Positions 9,727 through 18,960 of a DNA stretch of 64,000 nucleotides are shown here, piece after piece. Each line of letters opens with the position of its first letter. The first letter of the stretch is position 1. The stretch comes from Bin25 sp026709415 (lineage in GTDB: Bacteria; Bacteroidota; Bacteroidia; Flavobacteriales; Flavobacteriaceae). The notes below the pieces were generated by a model, which searched no databases, was not told the origin of the DNA, and worked only from the letters and a program-made list of their open reading frames with translations. Location: NCBI GenBank assembly GCA_965200045.1, contig OZ241330.1, positions 372,001 through 436,000 on the forward strand, in the 5' to 3' direction. The translations under genes were made by a program, and so were the position numbers.

Positions 9727-10275
9727 TCAACCTCCATCTATTTTGGATGTGGACACTTTATAAAAAAAGTCCCACATGAATATGGATGCCGCATTTGAAA
9801 CATTAAACGAATGTTTGGTTCCAAACTGAGGTATTTCAATAGCCTCTTTCACCTGATCTAGCGTCCTTTGATTCACGCCTTGAATTTCATTCCCAACCAC
9901 CAAAGCATAATGCACATTTGTTTTTGGTTTAAAATCTAATAATGAAATGGACTCATCAGTTTGTTCCAAGGCCATCACGTGAATATTCCTTTTTTCAAGA
10001 CATTTAATCACATCAATACTATTTTGTGCATATTCCCAATCAACGCTCTGTGTAGAACCTAAAGCCGTTTTCTGGATGCTACGATGGGGTGGTTTTCCAC
10101 TAAATCCAGTGAGGTAAATTTTACTGATTCGAAAACAATCTGCCGAACGAAAAACAGATCCGATATTAGATAAACTTCTGATATTCTCCAGAATTAAAGA
10201 CAACTTTAATTTTGGAAAACATTTGAATTGCTCAATGGAGATTCGCTCTATTTCTTGGGGGCTTCGTTTTATCAA
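9727..10275 (-). CDS. TrmH-family (SPOUT) RNA 2'-O-methyltransferase
   Basis: 182 residues, a minimal SPOUT methylase without a leading substrate-binding domain. Motif 1 is N-I-R-S-L-S-N-I-G-S-V-F-R-S-A-D; motif 2 is A-L-V-V-G-N-E-I-Q-G-V; motif 3 is I-P-Q-F-G-T-K-H-S-F-N-V-S-N-A-A-S-I, together forming the knotted S-adenosylmethionine site. The target is a ribose in tRNA or rRNA; which one cannot be told from the sequence. It is divergent from mutS with about 90 bases between the starts. Confidence 0.9.
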   Translation of the reverse strand: MIKRSPQEIERISIEQFKCFPKLKLSLILENIRSLSNIGSVFRSADCFRISKIYLTGFSGKPPHRSIQKTALGSTQSVDWEYAQNSIDVIKCLEKRNIHVMALEQTDESISLLDFKPKTNVHYALVVGNEIQGVNQRTLDQVKEAIEIPQFGTKHSFNVSNAASIFMWDFFYKVSTSKIDGG

Positions 10276-10367
10276 ATTCGTTACTCTTTATGATTAGGCT
10301 TGTTTAGTCATTGACATCACTTGTCTTTGATTGTATTATATTGGTCAGTTAGTCTTTATTTTTAGTT

Positions 10368-12992
10368 TTGAGCAAACTTAAATCAAGAAAAAAAACTAAA
10401 AACTTCATTGAAACACCACTAATGAAACAATACCGAGAGATCAAATCTCGGTATCCAGATGCGATATTGCTTTTCCGAGTGGGAGATTTTTATGAAACCT
10501 TTGGACAGGATGCTATCACTATTTCAGAGGTCTTAGGAATCGTACTCACCAAAAGAAATATTGGTCATGCTTCTGAAATCGAACTGGCCGGATTTCCTCA
10601 TCATTCTTTAGATACTTATCTCCCTCGTTTGGTCAAAACCAAAACCCGAGTGGCTATTTGCGAACAATTAGAAGATCCTAAAAAAACCAAAACACTTGTC
10701 AAACGGGGTGTCGTTGAATTGGTAACTCCAGGTGTTCAATTCAATGATACGAATCTAGAGCAAAAAGAAAATAATTTTTTATGTGCCGTCTGTATTGATG
10801 AAAACTATGGTGTGGCCTTCCTTGATGCATCAACTGGTGGTTTTTGGCTTTCTCAAGGAGTCAAGTCAGACATCATACCACTTGTTGAAAAACTGAATCC
10901 TTCAGAAGTTTTGGTTTCGAAGACACAAAAAACAAAATTCATACAAACGTTTGGACCGAAACTACACTGTCAATACCTTGTGGACTGGGTATTTGAATCA
11001 GACTCAACGACGCAAAGGATTATCAATCATTTTCAAATCCAATCATTGCAGAGCTATGGCCTTCATCATATGAATGAAGGCCTTCGAGCTGCGGGGGCTA
11101 TACTTTACTACTTGAGTGAAACCCATCATGATCAACTAGATCATATCACTAGCATCAAGATCATCGGGAATCAAGATTATATGGGGTTGGATTCCTTTAC
11201 CACCAACAATCTTGAAATCTTCCATTCCACCACAAGTGGAGGTCAAACCTTAATCAGCGTGATTGACAAAACCCTAACACCCATGGGAGGTCGGTTAATG
11301 AAATCATGGCTGAGATTTCCTTTAAAAGAAAAACTCCAGATTAAAAAGAGACATGATGTGGTTCAGTATTTTACGGAACACCCTGAACTGCTTGCCGATA
11401 TTATATCTCAACTCAAAGGAATGTGTGATATCGGTCGGATGGCGTCCAAAATTGCCACGGCCAGAATCACCCCAAGACAACTGGTTTTTTTAAGCAAGTC
11501 ATTACAAAAAGTATTGCAATTAAAGCAATTGATAGAATCGACTTCATCAGAACTTTTAAACAAAAACATCGGCACCTTTCAAAACCCTCAAAAAATTATC
11601 GACTTGGTCGATTCGACTCTATTGGAAGAACCTGCTCAATCCATAGCCAAAGGCCAAGTGATTGCCAAAGGGTTCCATCAAAAACTCGATCAATTGAGAG
11701 CGTTTAAATCGTCCACGGAGCTGCATTTAACTCAAATGTTGAAAGACGAAATTAAAGCCACTGGGATACAGAGTCTAAGAATTTCTAAGAACAATGTTTT
11801 TGGTTATTATTTGGAAGTTCGAAACACCTACAAAAGCAAAGTTCCAGAAAGTTGGATTCGAAAACAGACTTTGGTCAATGGTGAGCGTTATATCAATCAA
11901 ACATTAAAGGATTTTGAAGAAAAAATTGTCAGTGCAGAAGAGAATATCTACCTCTTAGAAACTGAATTATACCAACACTTGATTCAGCAATTAAAACATC
12001 AAATTTCACTCTTACAACAACTTACTTCAACGACTGCCAAATTAGATTGCTTGAGCAACTTTGCTGTGATTGCTTCCAAAAACAATTACTCTAAACCTGA
12101 ATTCACAACAGAGTCTAAAATAGAAATCATAGCCGGAAGACACCCTGTTATTGAAGTCCTTCATAATTTGGAAAATCCTTTTATCAGCAATGATATTTAC
12201 TTAGACAAAGAACAACAGCAAATCATCATGATCACAGGGCCTAACATGTCCGGAAAAAGTGTCATTCTCCGGAAAACGGCTCTTATCAGCCTGATGGCTC
12301 AAATTGGATCTTTTGTCCCAGCTCAAAAAGCTGTTCTTCCGGTTCTCGATAGAATCTTCACACGCGTAGGAGCTAGTGATAATATTTCCATGGGGGAGTC
12401 CACTTTTATGGTTGAAATGAATGAGACGGCCAATATTTTAAATACCATGACTAGTAACAGTCTCATTTTACTAGATGAAATCGGTCGAGGTACCAGTACT
12501 TATGATGGTATTTCAATTGCTTGGGCGATTACTCATTTTTTACATGAGCACCCCAACAAACCTTTGGTGCTATTTGCGACACACTATCATGAATTGAATG
12601 AACTGACCAATAGTTTAGATCGAGTGAAAAACTATAATGTTTCCGTTAAAGAAACCAAAGACAAAGTGACGTTCCTTCGAAAGTTAGTCCCTGGCGGGAG
12701 CGCCCATAGTTTTGGGATTCATGTGGCCAAAATGGCTGGACTTCCCAAATTTGTCATTCAATTAGCAAAACAAAAATTAAGTTCTTTAGAGGAAACTCAT
12801 GGCCATTTTCCAAACAATAATCTTCAAGGAGTCCAGCTCACCCTCTTAGACAGTGGGGATTCAAAAAGCGATGAACTCATCGAGAAAATATCTACTATCG
12901 ATATCAATCAATTAACCCCATTGGAAGCTTTACAACAGTTGAGCGAGTTTCAAAAAGAAATCCAAAAACTAGAATCCAATAAATCGGAATAA
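10368..12992 (+). CDS. mutS: DNA mismatch repair protein MutS
   Basis: 874 residues, full length. Recognises mismatches and starts repair with MutL. The mismatch-binding Phe-x-Glu lies in R-V-G-D-F-Y-E-T-F-G, near residue 45. The ATPase domain has Walker A G-P-N-M-S-G-K-S near residue 622, the Walker B stretch L-I-L-L-D-E-I-G-R-G-T-S, and the ATFATHYHEL-type switch A-T-H-Y-H-E-L. The start is a TTG; it is chosen because the conserved T-P-L-M-K-Q-Y segment needs residues upstream of the first in-frame ATG (Met19). A TAnnTTTG-like sequence (TAGTTTTG) overlaps this TTG, so start and promoter should be checked together. Confidence 0.96.
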   Translation: MSKLKSRKKTKNFIETPLMKQYREIKSRYPDAILLFRVGDFYETFGQDAITISEVLGIVLTKRNIGHASEIELAGFPHHSLDTYLPRLVKTKTRVAICEQLEDPKKTKTLVKRGVVELVTPGVQFNDTNLEQKENNFLCAVCIDENYGVAFLDASTGGFWLSQGVKSDIIPLVEKLNPSEVLVSKTQKTKFIQTFGPKLHCQYLVDWVFESDSTTQRIINHFQIQSLQSYGLHHMNEGLRAAGAILYYLSETHHDQLDHITSIKIIGNQDYMGLDSFTTNNLEIFHSTTSGGQTLISVIDKTLTPMGGRLMKSWLRFPLKEKLQIKKRHDVVQYFTEHPELLADIISQLKGMCDIGRMASKIATARITPRQLVFLSKSLQKVLQLKQLIESTSSELLNKNIGTFQNPQKIIDLVDSTLLEEPAQSIAKGQVIAKGFHQKLDQLRAFKSSTELHLTQMLKDEIKATGIQSLRISKNNVFGYYLEVRNTYKSKVPESWIRKQTLVNGERYINQTLKDFEEKIVSAEENIYLLETELYQHLIQQLKHQISLLQQLTSTTAKLDCLSNFAVIASKNNYSKPEFTTESKIEIIAGRHPVIEVLHNLENPFISNDIYLDKEQQQIIMITGPNMSGKSVILRKTALISLMAQIGSFVPAQKAVLPVLDRIFTRVGASDNISMGESTFMVEMNETANILNTMTSNSLILLDEIGRGTSTYDGISIAWAITHFLHEHPNKPLVLFATHYHELNELTNSLDRVKNYNVSVKETKDKVTFLRKLVPGGSAHSFGIHVAKMAGLPKFVIQLAKQKLSSLEETHGHFPNNNLQGVQLTLLDSGDSKSDELIEKISTIDINQLTPLEALQQLSEFQKEIQKLESNKSE

Positions 12993-13045
12993 AAAGCAAC
13001 TCATTTCGTACCACAAAGTCAATCGCAAGTGATGTTGAATCTTTT

Positions 13046-13053
13046 TACTTTTG
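13046..13053 (+). promoter_or_regulatory. Bacteroidetes-type -7 box for the tRNA pair
   Basis: TACTTTTG matches TAnnTTTG and lies 10 bases upstream of the mature 5' end of tRNA-Gly, the right distance for a start just before the tRNA. No clear -33 TTG at the ideal spacing. Confidence 0.5.
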
Positions 13054-13063
13054 TTTGCCTTTT

Positions 13064-13137
13064 GCGAAAGTAGCTCAGCTGGCCAGAGCATCACCTTGCC
13101 ATGGTGAGGGTCGCGGGTTCGAATCCCGTCTTTCGCT
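13064..13137 (+). tRNA. tRNA-Gly(GCC)
   Basis: Cloverleaf: acceptor GCGAAAG pairs perfectly with CTTTCGC. D arm GCTC...GAGC, anticodon stem TCACC/GGTGA with loop TTGCCAT and anticodon GCC at 13098-13100, T arm GCGGG-TTCGAAT-CCCGT. CCA is not encoded. Confidence 0.97.
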
Positions 13138-13146
13138 CACACGATT

Positions 13147-13231
13147 GCTCGGGTGGTGGAATTGGTAGACACGTTGGACTTAAAATCCAATGACTATTGC
13201 AGTCGTGCGGGTTCAAGTCCCGCCCCGAGTA
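13147..13231 (+). tRNA. tRNA-Leu(TAA)
   Basis: Class II tRNA, 85 nt. Acceptor GCTCGGG pairs with CCCGAGT (first pair G-U). Anticodon stem TTGGA/TCCAA with loop CTTAAAA and anticodon TAA at 13181-13183, long variable arm, T arm GCGGG-TTCAAGT-CCCGC. Follows tRNA-Gly by 9 bases. Confidence 0.97.
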
Positions 13232-13340
13232 CATAATTGGGATAAGTCTTCCTTTTGACTTATGCTGTTTTTCTAACTTTTTTCTCCTTAGTCGATGAGC
13301 AGAGTTCGTTCTTCGAAGTTCAAAATGAATCAAGAAAATT

Positions 13341-14940
13341 ATGTGTATACAACCAATACCTGAATCAAAGAAATACAAAGATTTAATCCATGAGATTGGA
13401 AATGGAGATATTAAAATTCCGAAATTTCAAAGAGATTTTGTTTGGAGTATTGAAAAAACGGCAGAACTTTAGATAGTATTATCAAAGGATATCCGATTGG
13501 AACTTTCATACTTTGGAAAACTAATGAAAGATTAAACCACATCAAGAACATTGGGAATCTTGAACTTCCACCAACTCCCGATGGTAATAAAGTTCAATAT
13601 GTTTTAGATGGACAACAAAGAATTACTTCATTGTATGTTGCGTATAAAGGAGCAAAAATCAGAAGAGAAGGGAATAAAAGAGAAACTGACTATGAATTGA
13701 TTTCCGTTGATTTAGAAAAAGATATAAAAAACAACGACGAACAAATTATTGTTTCAGAAAAAAATAATAATGTCCAAATATCTTTAAAGCATTTACTTGA
13801 CATAGATTACAATTATTTGAGAGAAAACTTCAATGATCTTCATATAGATAAAATTATCCAATACCACGGGATATTCAACTCTTACGATTTCTCAACGGTT
13901 GTTCTTCGTAGAGAAGATATTGATTCCGTCATTGAAGTCTTTACACGAATCAATACTGGAGGAAAAACGTTAACGTTGTTTGAGATAATGTCAGCGAAAA
14001 CTTATGATGAGGAACAGAATTTTGATATGCAATCAAAATTTCAAGAATTTTTGAAAGAACTTGGAGATGCCAATTACGAGACAATCTCAAGTAGTGTTAT
14101 ACTCAATGTTCTTAGTTTGATTTTAAGTGAGAATGTAACCGAAAGACAATTCTTCAATTGGAAAAACAGCAGATCATTGATACTTGGGATGATGTCATTT
14201 CAGCGATAAGATTTAGTGTTGATTTTTTTCGTTCAGTTTTTAACATCCCTGTCTCAAATTTATTGCCTTATGATTCTTTGTTAATCCCCTTCAGTTGTTT
14301 TTTTTATTACGAAAAAGAAAATCCAATAGGAGATAAACTCAGATACTTGAGAGAGTTTTTTTGGAGAGTTTCTCTTTCACATAGATATTCTAGTGCGACA
14401 GAAACAAAACTCGCCCAAGACTTTAAAAGAATCGATAAAATAAGGAGTGGGTTAAGACCAAAATATGATGATATTAAGGTATTTTTGAATTCAAAACAAG
14501 ATTTAATTGATACGAATTTTAGTGTAAGTAACAGTTTTTGTAAGGCAACCTTATGTCTCTTAGCTTCAAATGAACCGAAGGATTTTAGAACTAATGGAAC
14601 TGTTTTTCTTGACAACTCTAATCTTAAAGTAGCTAATAGTAAAAATTATCATCATTTTTTTCCAAAAGCATTTTTACAAGGAAATGGTGTTTCAAATTGG
14701 AATAGTATCGTCAATATAACCTTAGTTGGAGCGGACTTAAACAAACGATTAATAAGAGCGAGACCTCCTTCGGATTACATTAGACAATTTATGGATGCAA
14801 ACGATGGATTAAGGAGTTCTATAAAATCCCATCTAATCGAAAACATAGAAGAATTTGCTATACTTGATGATGATGATTCCATTTTCTTGGATAAAAGAGC
14901 CTCTTTAATTTTTGATGCTTTAAAAAGTTATATCGAATGA
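13341..14940 (+). pseudogene. DUF262 / HNH-like (GmrSD-type) gene broken by two single-base deletions
   Basis: If two bases are restored the frame encodes about 533 residues. The start is ATG at 13341. The DUF262 part reads I-P-K-F-Q-R-D-F-V-W-S-I-E-K-T, then Y-P-I-G-T-F-I-L-W and Y-V-L-D-G-Q-Q-R-I-T-S-L, the ParB-like nucleotide-binding core of GmrS/DndB-like proteins. The C-terminal part has H-H-F-F-P-K-A-F and N-I-T-L-V-G-A-D-L-N-K-R, an HNH-type nuclease pattern. Frame breaks: at 13467-13472, where one T is missing (CTTTAG instead of a T-rich LLD codon run), and near 14146-14151, where one A is missing from GACAATTC. The family includes single-protein type IV restriction enzymes against modified phage DNA. 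It lies just after the tRNA-Leu gene, a common integration site. Either a true pseudogene or two sequencing errors. Confidence 0.7.
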
Positions 14941-15001
14941 AAAAATGATTCATTCTAATTCTCTTGCAAAAAAGAACGTCACATGTCATTTTAACACTAT
15001 T

Positions 15002-16315
15002 TCAAGGTTTGATTGCTTTCAATTTGTTTATGGCTTTATCCAAGCGCCCAGGTTCCGAACCTTTTTCTTCTAATTGACCAATATTTTCAAGGTTTTTCAG
15101 TTCCCTTTTGGGTTGAACACCCATAGACTTAAGTTTTTGAACCTTAGACAGAAGACCATCATGTCCTGAAATTCTTCTAACCGCTTCATCATAATTTTTC
15201 CAAGCTCCTTTAAGACTTCCACCCAACTGTTGGATACTTTCGGTGATGCTCGCCATTTTTTCATAAACCTCAGCGCCTTGTTGAGCAATGCTATCTGCAT
15301 CTTCTGTTAATCTTTTGATTTTCCATATGTCAACAACAATTTTCAATGTTACCTGAAGATATATTGGATTCATAAGTATTATTCGCTTTTGATACGCCTC
15401 TTCCCATAAATTTGGTTCGGTTCTTAAAGCAGTGTTAAATGCATTTTCGTTAGGGATAAACATGATGACAAAATCGGGTGAGTTTGGTATTTGGTCATAA
15501 GCCACTTTGTGAAGATCATTGATGTGTTTTTTTATTGATTTGACATGTTCATACATCAAATCTTTATACTCTTCATTCGTTAAGTCTTCTTGAAACGATT
15601 CAGCAAAAGCTTTTATTGAAACTTTTGAATCAATGATTAAAAATCGTCTGTCTGGATATACAATAACCGCATCAGGACGCATTTTTTTGCCCGTTAGTCT
15701 TGAAACAGCAACTTTGATGTTTTCATCATGAACATCATTTAGTTGGTGTTGTAACAAGTATTCTCTTCCTAGTTCTAATCCCGAAGCCTCCAAGACTCTC
15801 TCCAGTATTAATTCACCCCAATCACCCATCATTTTGGAATCCCCTTTGAGTGCTTGTGCTAAATTTTGAGCATCTTCTGATAGTTGTAGATTTAGGCCCA
15901 TTAATTCTTCAACTTTTTTTCCAAGAGAAAATCTTTCCTTTCCTTCAGACTCAATCTCTTTTCTAAACTTTTCAATGTTTTCCTTGAATGGCTTGAGCAA
16001 GGCTTCTATTTTTTCAGAGGCTGAATCTGAATATTTTTTAGAATTCTTCTCTAAAATTTCAGCCCCAATGATTTTTAATTGATCTTTTAATGCTTCTTCT
16101 TGTTTTTCTTTTAGATTTTCATTGATCTTTTTAGCTTGTTCTAAAACACGAATATTTACCTCAGCCTCCTTTAGATTTTTTTCAGACAAGTCCAATTTTT
16201 CATTAGTGTTTTCTAACTTTCGCGAAAGCTTTCTGCTTTTACTGACTAAGAATAAAACCAAGATAACCAAGAATCCAACTACCGATATGAAAATCAACAC
16301 TACTATATTTTCCAT
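15002..16315 (-). CDS. rmuC: DNA recombination protein RmuC
   Basis: 437 residues. One N-terminal membrane segment (I-V-V-L-I-F-I-S-V-V-G-F-L-V-I-L-V-L-F) is followed by a long coiled coil to about residue 160. The conserved nuclease-like core comes next: G-D-W-G-E-L-I-L-E-R-V-L-E-A-S-G-L, R-P-D-A-V-I-V-Y-P-D-R-R-F-L-I-I-D-S-K-V-S, and F-I-P-N-E-N-A-F, all typical of RmuC. The family limits DNA rearrangements; mechanism is poorly known. Single gene, convergent with the broken DUF262 gene. Confidence 0.93.
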   Translation of the reverse strand: MENIVVLIFISVVGFLVILVLFLVSKSRKLSRKLENTNEKLDLSEKNLKEAEVNIRVLEQAKKINENLKEKQEEALKDQLKIIGAEILEKNSKKYSDSASEKIEALLKPFKENIEKFRKEIESEGKERFSLGKKVEELMGLNLQLSEDAQNLAQALKGDSKMMGDWGELILERVLEASGLELGREYLLQHQLNDVHDENIKVAVSRLTGKKMRPDAVIVYPDRRFLIIDSKVSIKAFAESFQEDLTNEEYKDLMYEHVKSIKKHINDLHKVAYDQIPNSPDFVIMFIPNENAFNTALRTEPNLWEEAYQKRIILMNPIYLQVTLKIVVDIWKIKRLTEDADSIAQQGAEVYEKMASITESIQQLGGSLKGAWKNYDEAVRRISGHDGLLSKVQKLKSMGVQPKRELKNLENIGQLEEKGSEPGRLDKAINKLKAIKP

Positions 16316-16925
16316 TCTCTCTAATTTAAGAAATTATACACAAAATTGTGAAAAACAGTTGCATTCCATTGATTTAGGAAACTTCTTTTTCTAACGAACC
16401 ATCGCACTAGAATCATCTCCTTCAAGATTTTTATCATCACGGCTTTAGTTTGTTTTTTTTCTTTCATACGATTTTGTTCACCATCATTTTCAAATAACCA
16501 AAATCTCTCCTCGAAGAAATTGGAGTTTCATCATTTCCTTCTTTATTAAGAATGAAAAACTCCTTGTTCGATAATTCTATCTAAATCAAGGGTACTACAA
16601 CAATTTGAGTGGAAAGCATGGATATAGCTAGGGGCATTCTATCCTGATCTAGGGGATAACTAAAACCTTTTGCTTCAAGAAATAAAATGGATCTCAACTG
16701 AGTCCAAACGATTGATGATGAGACTCTAAATCGATAACCCCCACTTTAATCAGTCACCTCAATTGAAGGTAAAACAACATCAATAGAAAACATCAATTAC
16801 AGAACTCCAAAAAACGAATGCCAAACTAATTGTTATAGAAGTACGTTCAATCAAGTCGTTCAAGCCATCACTGAACTGAAACGTTCGTCAATTTGATCAA
16901 TTTAGACCTATTGAAAGATAAAATC

Positions 16926-16962
16926 AACATGAGATTATATTGCACTAGCGAGTTGAACATGG
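16926..16962 (+). repeat. Dispersed repeat, copy 2
   Basis: The core TTGCACTAGCGAGTTGAACA followed by TGG. Similarity to the 46671-46707 copy extends upstream to about 16878 (ACGTTCGTC...ATTGAAA...ATAAAATCAACATG), some 85 bases in all. Confidence 0.6.
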
Positions 16963-16969
16963 TATTTAT

Positions 16970-17184
16970 TTAAAAGGCTTCAAAGGCTTTGCCTATGATT
17001 CCTATTAATATAAGTCCTAAAAGGATACCCTATATCCGTATAAAACTACCATGCCTACCTAATTTATGATTGATTGTATCAAATTTATTATGCAACTCTT
17101 TGACTTCTAATTTAATTTATACCTTCTTTTTATAGGTTCTAAGAGTTCTTTTATATCTTCTACAGTGGCTAGCTGGTTTTTCAT
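16970..17184 (-). pseudogene. Decayed small coiled-coil/membrane protein gene
   Basis: ATG at 17184 opens M-K-N-Q-L-A-T-V-E-D-I-K-E-L-L-E-P-I-K. After a stop or frame change the reading continues L-E-V-K-E-L-H-N-K-F-D-T-I-N-H-K-L-G-R, then, past another stop, G-I-L-L-G-L-I-L-I-G-I-I-G-K-A-F, a membrane helix, and ends in TAA. The layout (helix, linker, single C-terminal membrane segment) resembles small phage- or island-borne proteins. No family assigned. Confidence 0.35.
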
Positions 17185-17550
17185 GATTTCTATACTAATT
17201 ACGCATCTATAACGATTTGAGTGGATAACGTTTTATCCCTCCACAAAAAACAAGACAACAATCGGAAGTTTTCGAACTTTCGGTACACCCTTGCGACGGT
17301 AAGGCTTTAATGAAGAACACATATAACTTTAATTCTTTAACGAGGGTACATAACACAAGGAGAAAATCAGCGTTTTTCCCCACTGCTATTTACATTAATT
17401 TTCAGCATGGTTACGACATGTATGTTTTGCAAGAATAGAATGATTAATGCTATCCTAATTATGGTATTCTTCAAAAGAAACAAAAAACTTATCACACAAC
17501 TTAAATTTCTTATTCAATTAATACACTAGTTTGATTAACTTTCTAAATCA

Positions 17551-18870
17551 ATGATGATTCCCTTTACAATACAATTGCTAATCATTGGATTGTTTTCCCT
17601 TTTTCATAAAGAAAAACAAAACATTGAAACTGAAAAACCCAACATCATCATCATTTTTACAGATGATCAAGGTTATGCTGATTTGAGTTCTTACGGAGCA
17701 ACTGAATATCAAACCCCGAACATAGATGAACTAGCTAATAACGGTATTCGCTTCACTAATTTTTATGTTCCTGCAACCGTATGTACCCCATCCCGGGCGG
17801 CATTACTTACGGGGCGCTACCCTATTCGAGCTAGCTTACATGAAGCGGTTCTCTTTCCATTTTCTAAAACGGGTTTACTTCCTGAAGAGTACACTATGGC
17901 AGAAATGTTGAAAGATGTTGGGTATCAAACGGCTTGTATCGGAAAGTGGCATTTAGGACATTTGCCTGAGTTTTTCCCTACAAAACAAGGTTTTGACTAT
18001 TATTTCGGCGTTCCTTATTCGAACGATATGGATTCCCATTATTATAAATCCAAAGATTTTCAATCTCCTCCTTTGCCATTATATGAAAATGAAACACAAA
18101 TAGAATCTGGTCCTGATCAACGTTATCTTACAAAACGATTGACCGATTCAGCCATTGATTTTATTCAGAAACGGGACAAATCAACACCCTTTTTTCTCTA
18201 TTTAGCTCATGTTATGCCCCATATCCCACTTTTTGCATCAGAAGATTTTAAGGGGAAGACCGATTATGGCATATACGGTGATGTGATTTCAGAAATCGAT
18301 TGGAATGTAGGTAGAATAACCTCTTATTTAAAAGAAGAAGGGTTGTTCCATAATACCCTAATCATTTACACTTCTGATAATGGCCCCCATAAAGCGAAAG
18401 ATAAAGGTTCTGCAAAACCTTTACGGGGGTGGAAAGCACAAACATGGGAAGGAGGGCAAAGGGTCCCCGGAATCATTTCATGGCCAAAGAAAATCCCAAA
18501 GAAGACCGTGATTTCTGAACTTGTATCAACCCTAGATTTAATGCCGACACTGGCTGGTTTTACCGAAGCTTCTCTCCCCGTCAATAAACCAACCGATGGC
18601 AGAAACATTGATGCTTTACTTTTAAACCCTTCCATTAAGCTCGAAGAGTTTCCCTTTTATTATTTTTCCAGAAGAGGACAACTTGAAGCTGTGAGACTCG
18701 GTAAATGGAAACTTCATGTAGCCAAAAGTTTGGGTTGGGATCATCAGAGTGGAGATTTCCCTATTTCTTTATATGACTTAGAAAGTGACATCGGAGAAAG
18801 GAACAATCTAGCAAGTCAATATCCCGAAATTGTTCTAAATCTTAAGCATTTCATCGATACATTTGAATAG
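17551..18870 (+). CDS. Secreted S1-family sulfatase
   Basis: 439 residues. N-terminal signal sequence (I-P-F-T-I-Q-L-L-I-I-G-L-F-S-L-F). The first metal-binding motif is I-I-F-T-D-D-Q-G-Y-A-D-L. The sulfatase signature V-C-T-P-S-R-A-A-L-L-T-G-R-Y follows, with Cys78 expected to be converted to formylglycine by an anaerobic- or FGE-type maturase not in this window. G-K-W-H-L-G and Y-T-S-D-N-G-P-H complete the active site. It cleaves a sulfate ester, most likely on a glycan given the adjacent GH29 gene 90 bases downstream in the same direction. Exact subfamily cannot be fixed by eye. Confidence 0.92.
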   Translation: MMIPFTIQLLIIGLFSLFHKEKQNIETEKPNIIIIFTDDQGYADLSSYGATEYQTPNIDELANNGIRFTNFYVPATVCTPSRAALLTGRYPIRASLHEAVLFPFSKTGLLPEEYTMAEMLKDVGYQTACIGKWHLGHLPEFFPTKQGFDYYFGVPYSNDMDSHYYKSKDFQSPPLPLYENETQIESGPDQRYLTKRLTDSAIDFIQKRDKSTPFFLYLAHVMPHIPLFASEDFKGKTDYGIYGDVISEIDWNVGRITSYLKEEGLFHNTLIIYTSDNGPHKAKDKGSAKPLRGWKAQTWEGGQRVPGIISWPKKIPKKTVISELVSTLDLMPTLAGFTEASLPVNKPTDGRNIDALLLNPSIKLEEFPFYYFSRRGQLEAVRLGKWKLHVAKSLGWDHQSGDFPISLYDLESDIGERNNLASQYPEIVLNLKHFIDTFE

Positions 18871-18960
18871 GTTCTGGGATCCCCCTTCTTTCTTATTTGA
18901 TTCCTATAAATCCTTATTTTTATTCATCCTACTAAACGACAAAACAATAATCCATCCATC

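Larger units (their letters stand above)
16316..17550. other. Long gene-free stretch with a decayed small gene and repeat copy 2
   Basis: No intact gene in 1.2 kb. It holds repeat copy 2 (16926-16962) and the relic at 16970-17184, listed separately. The remainder is AT-rich without structure I can name. The phrase AATTTGAGTGGA / GATTTGAGTGGA occurs at about 16600 and 17215. Confidence 0.5.

Noticed and set aside
13091..13378. Minus-strand 95-codon frame over the two tRNA genes
   Set aside because: It is the antisense of tRNA-Gly and tRNA-Leu; the S-G-R-D-L-N-P-H...S-C-E-R-K-T-G-F-E-P-A-T string is a well-known false protein from tRNA antisense.
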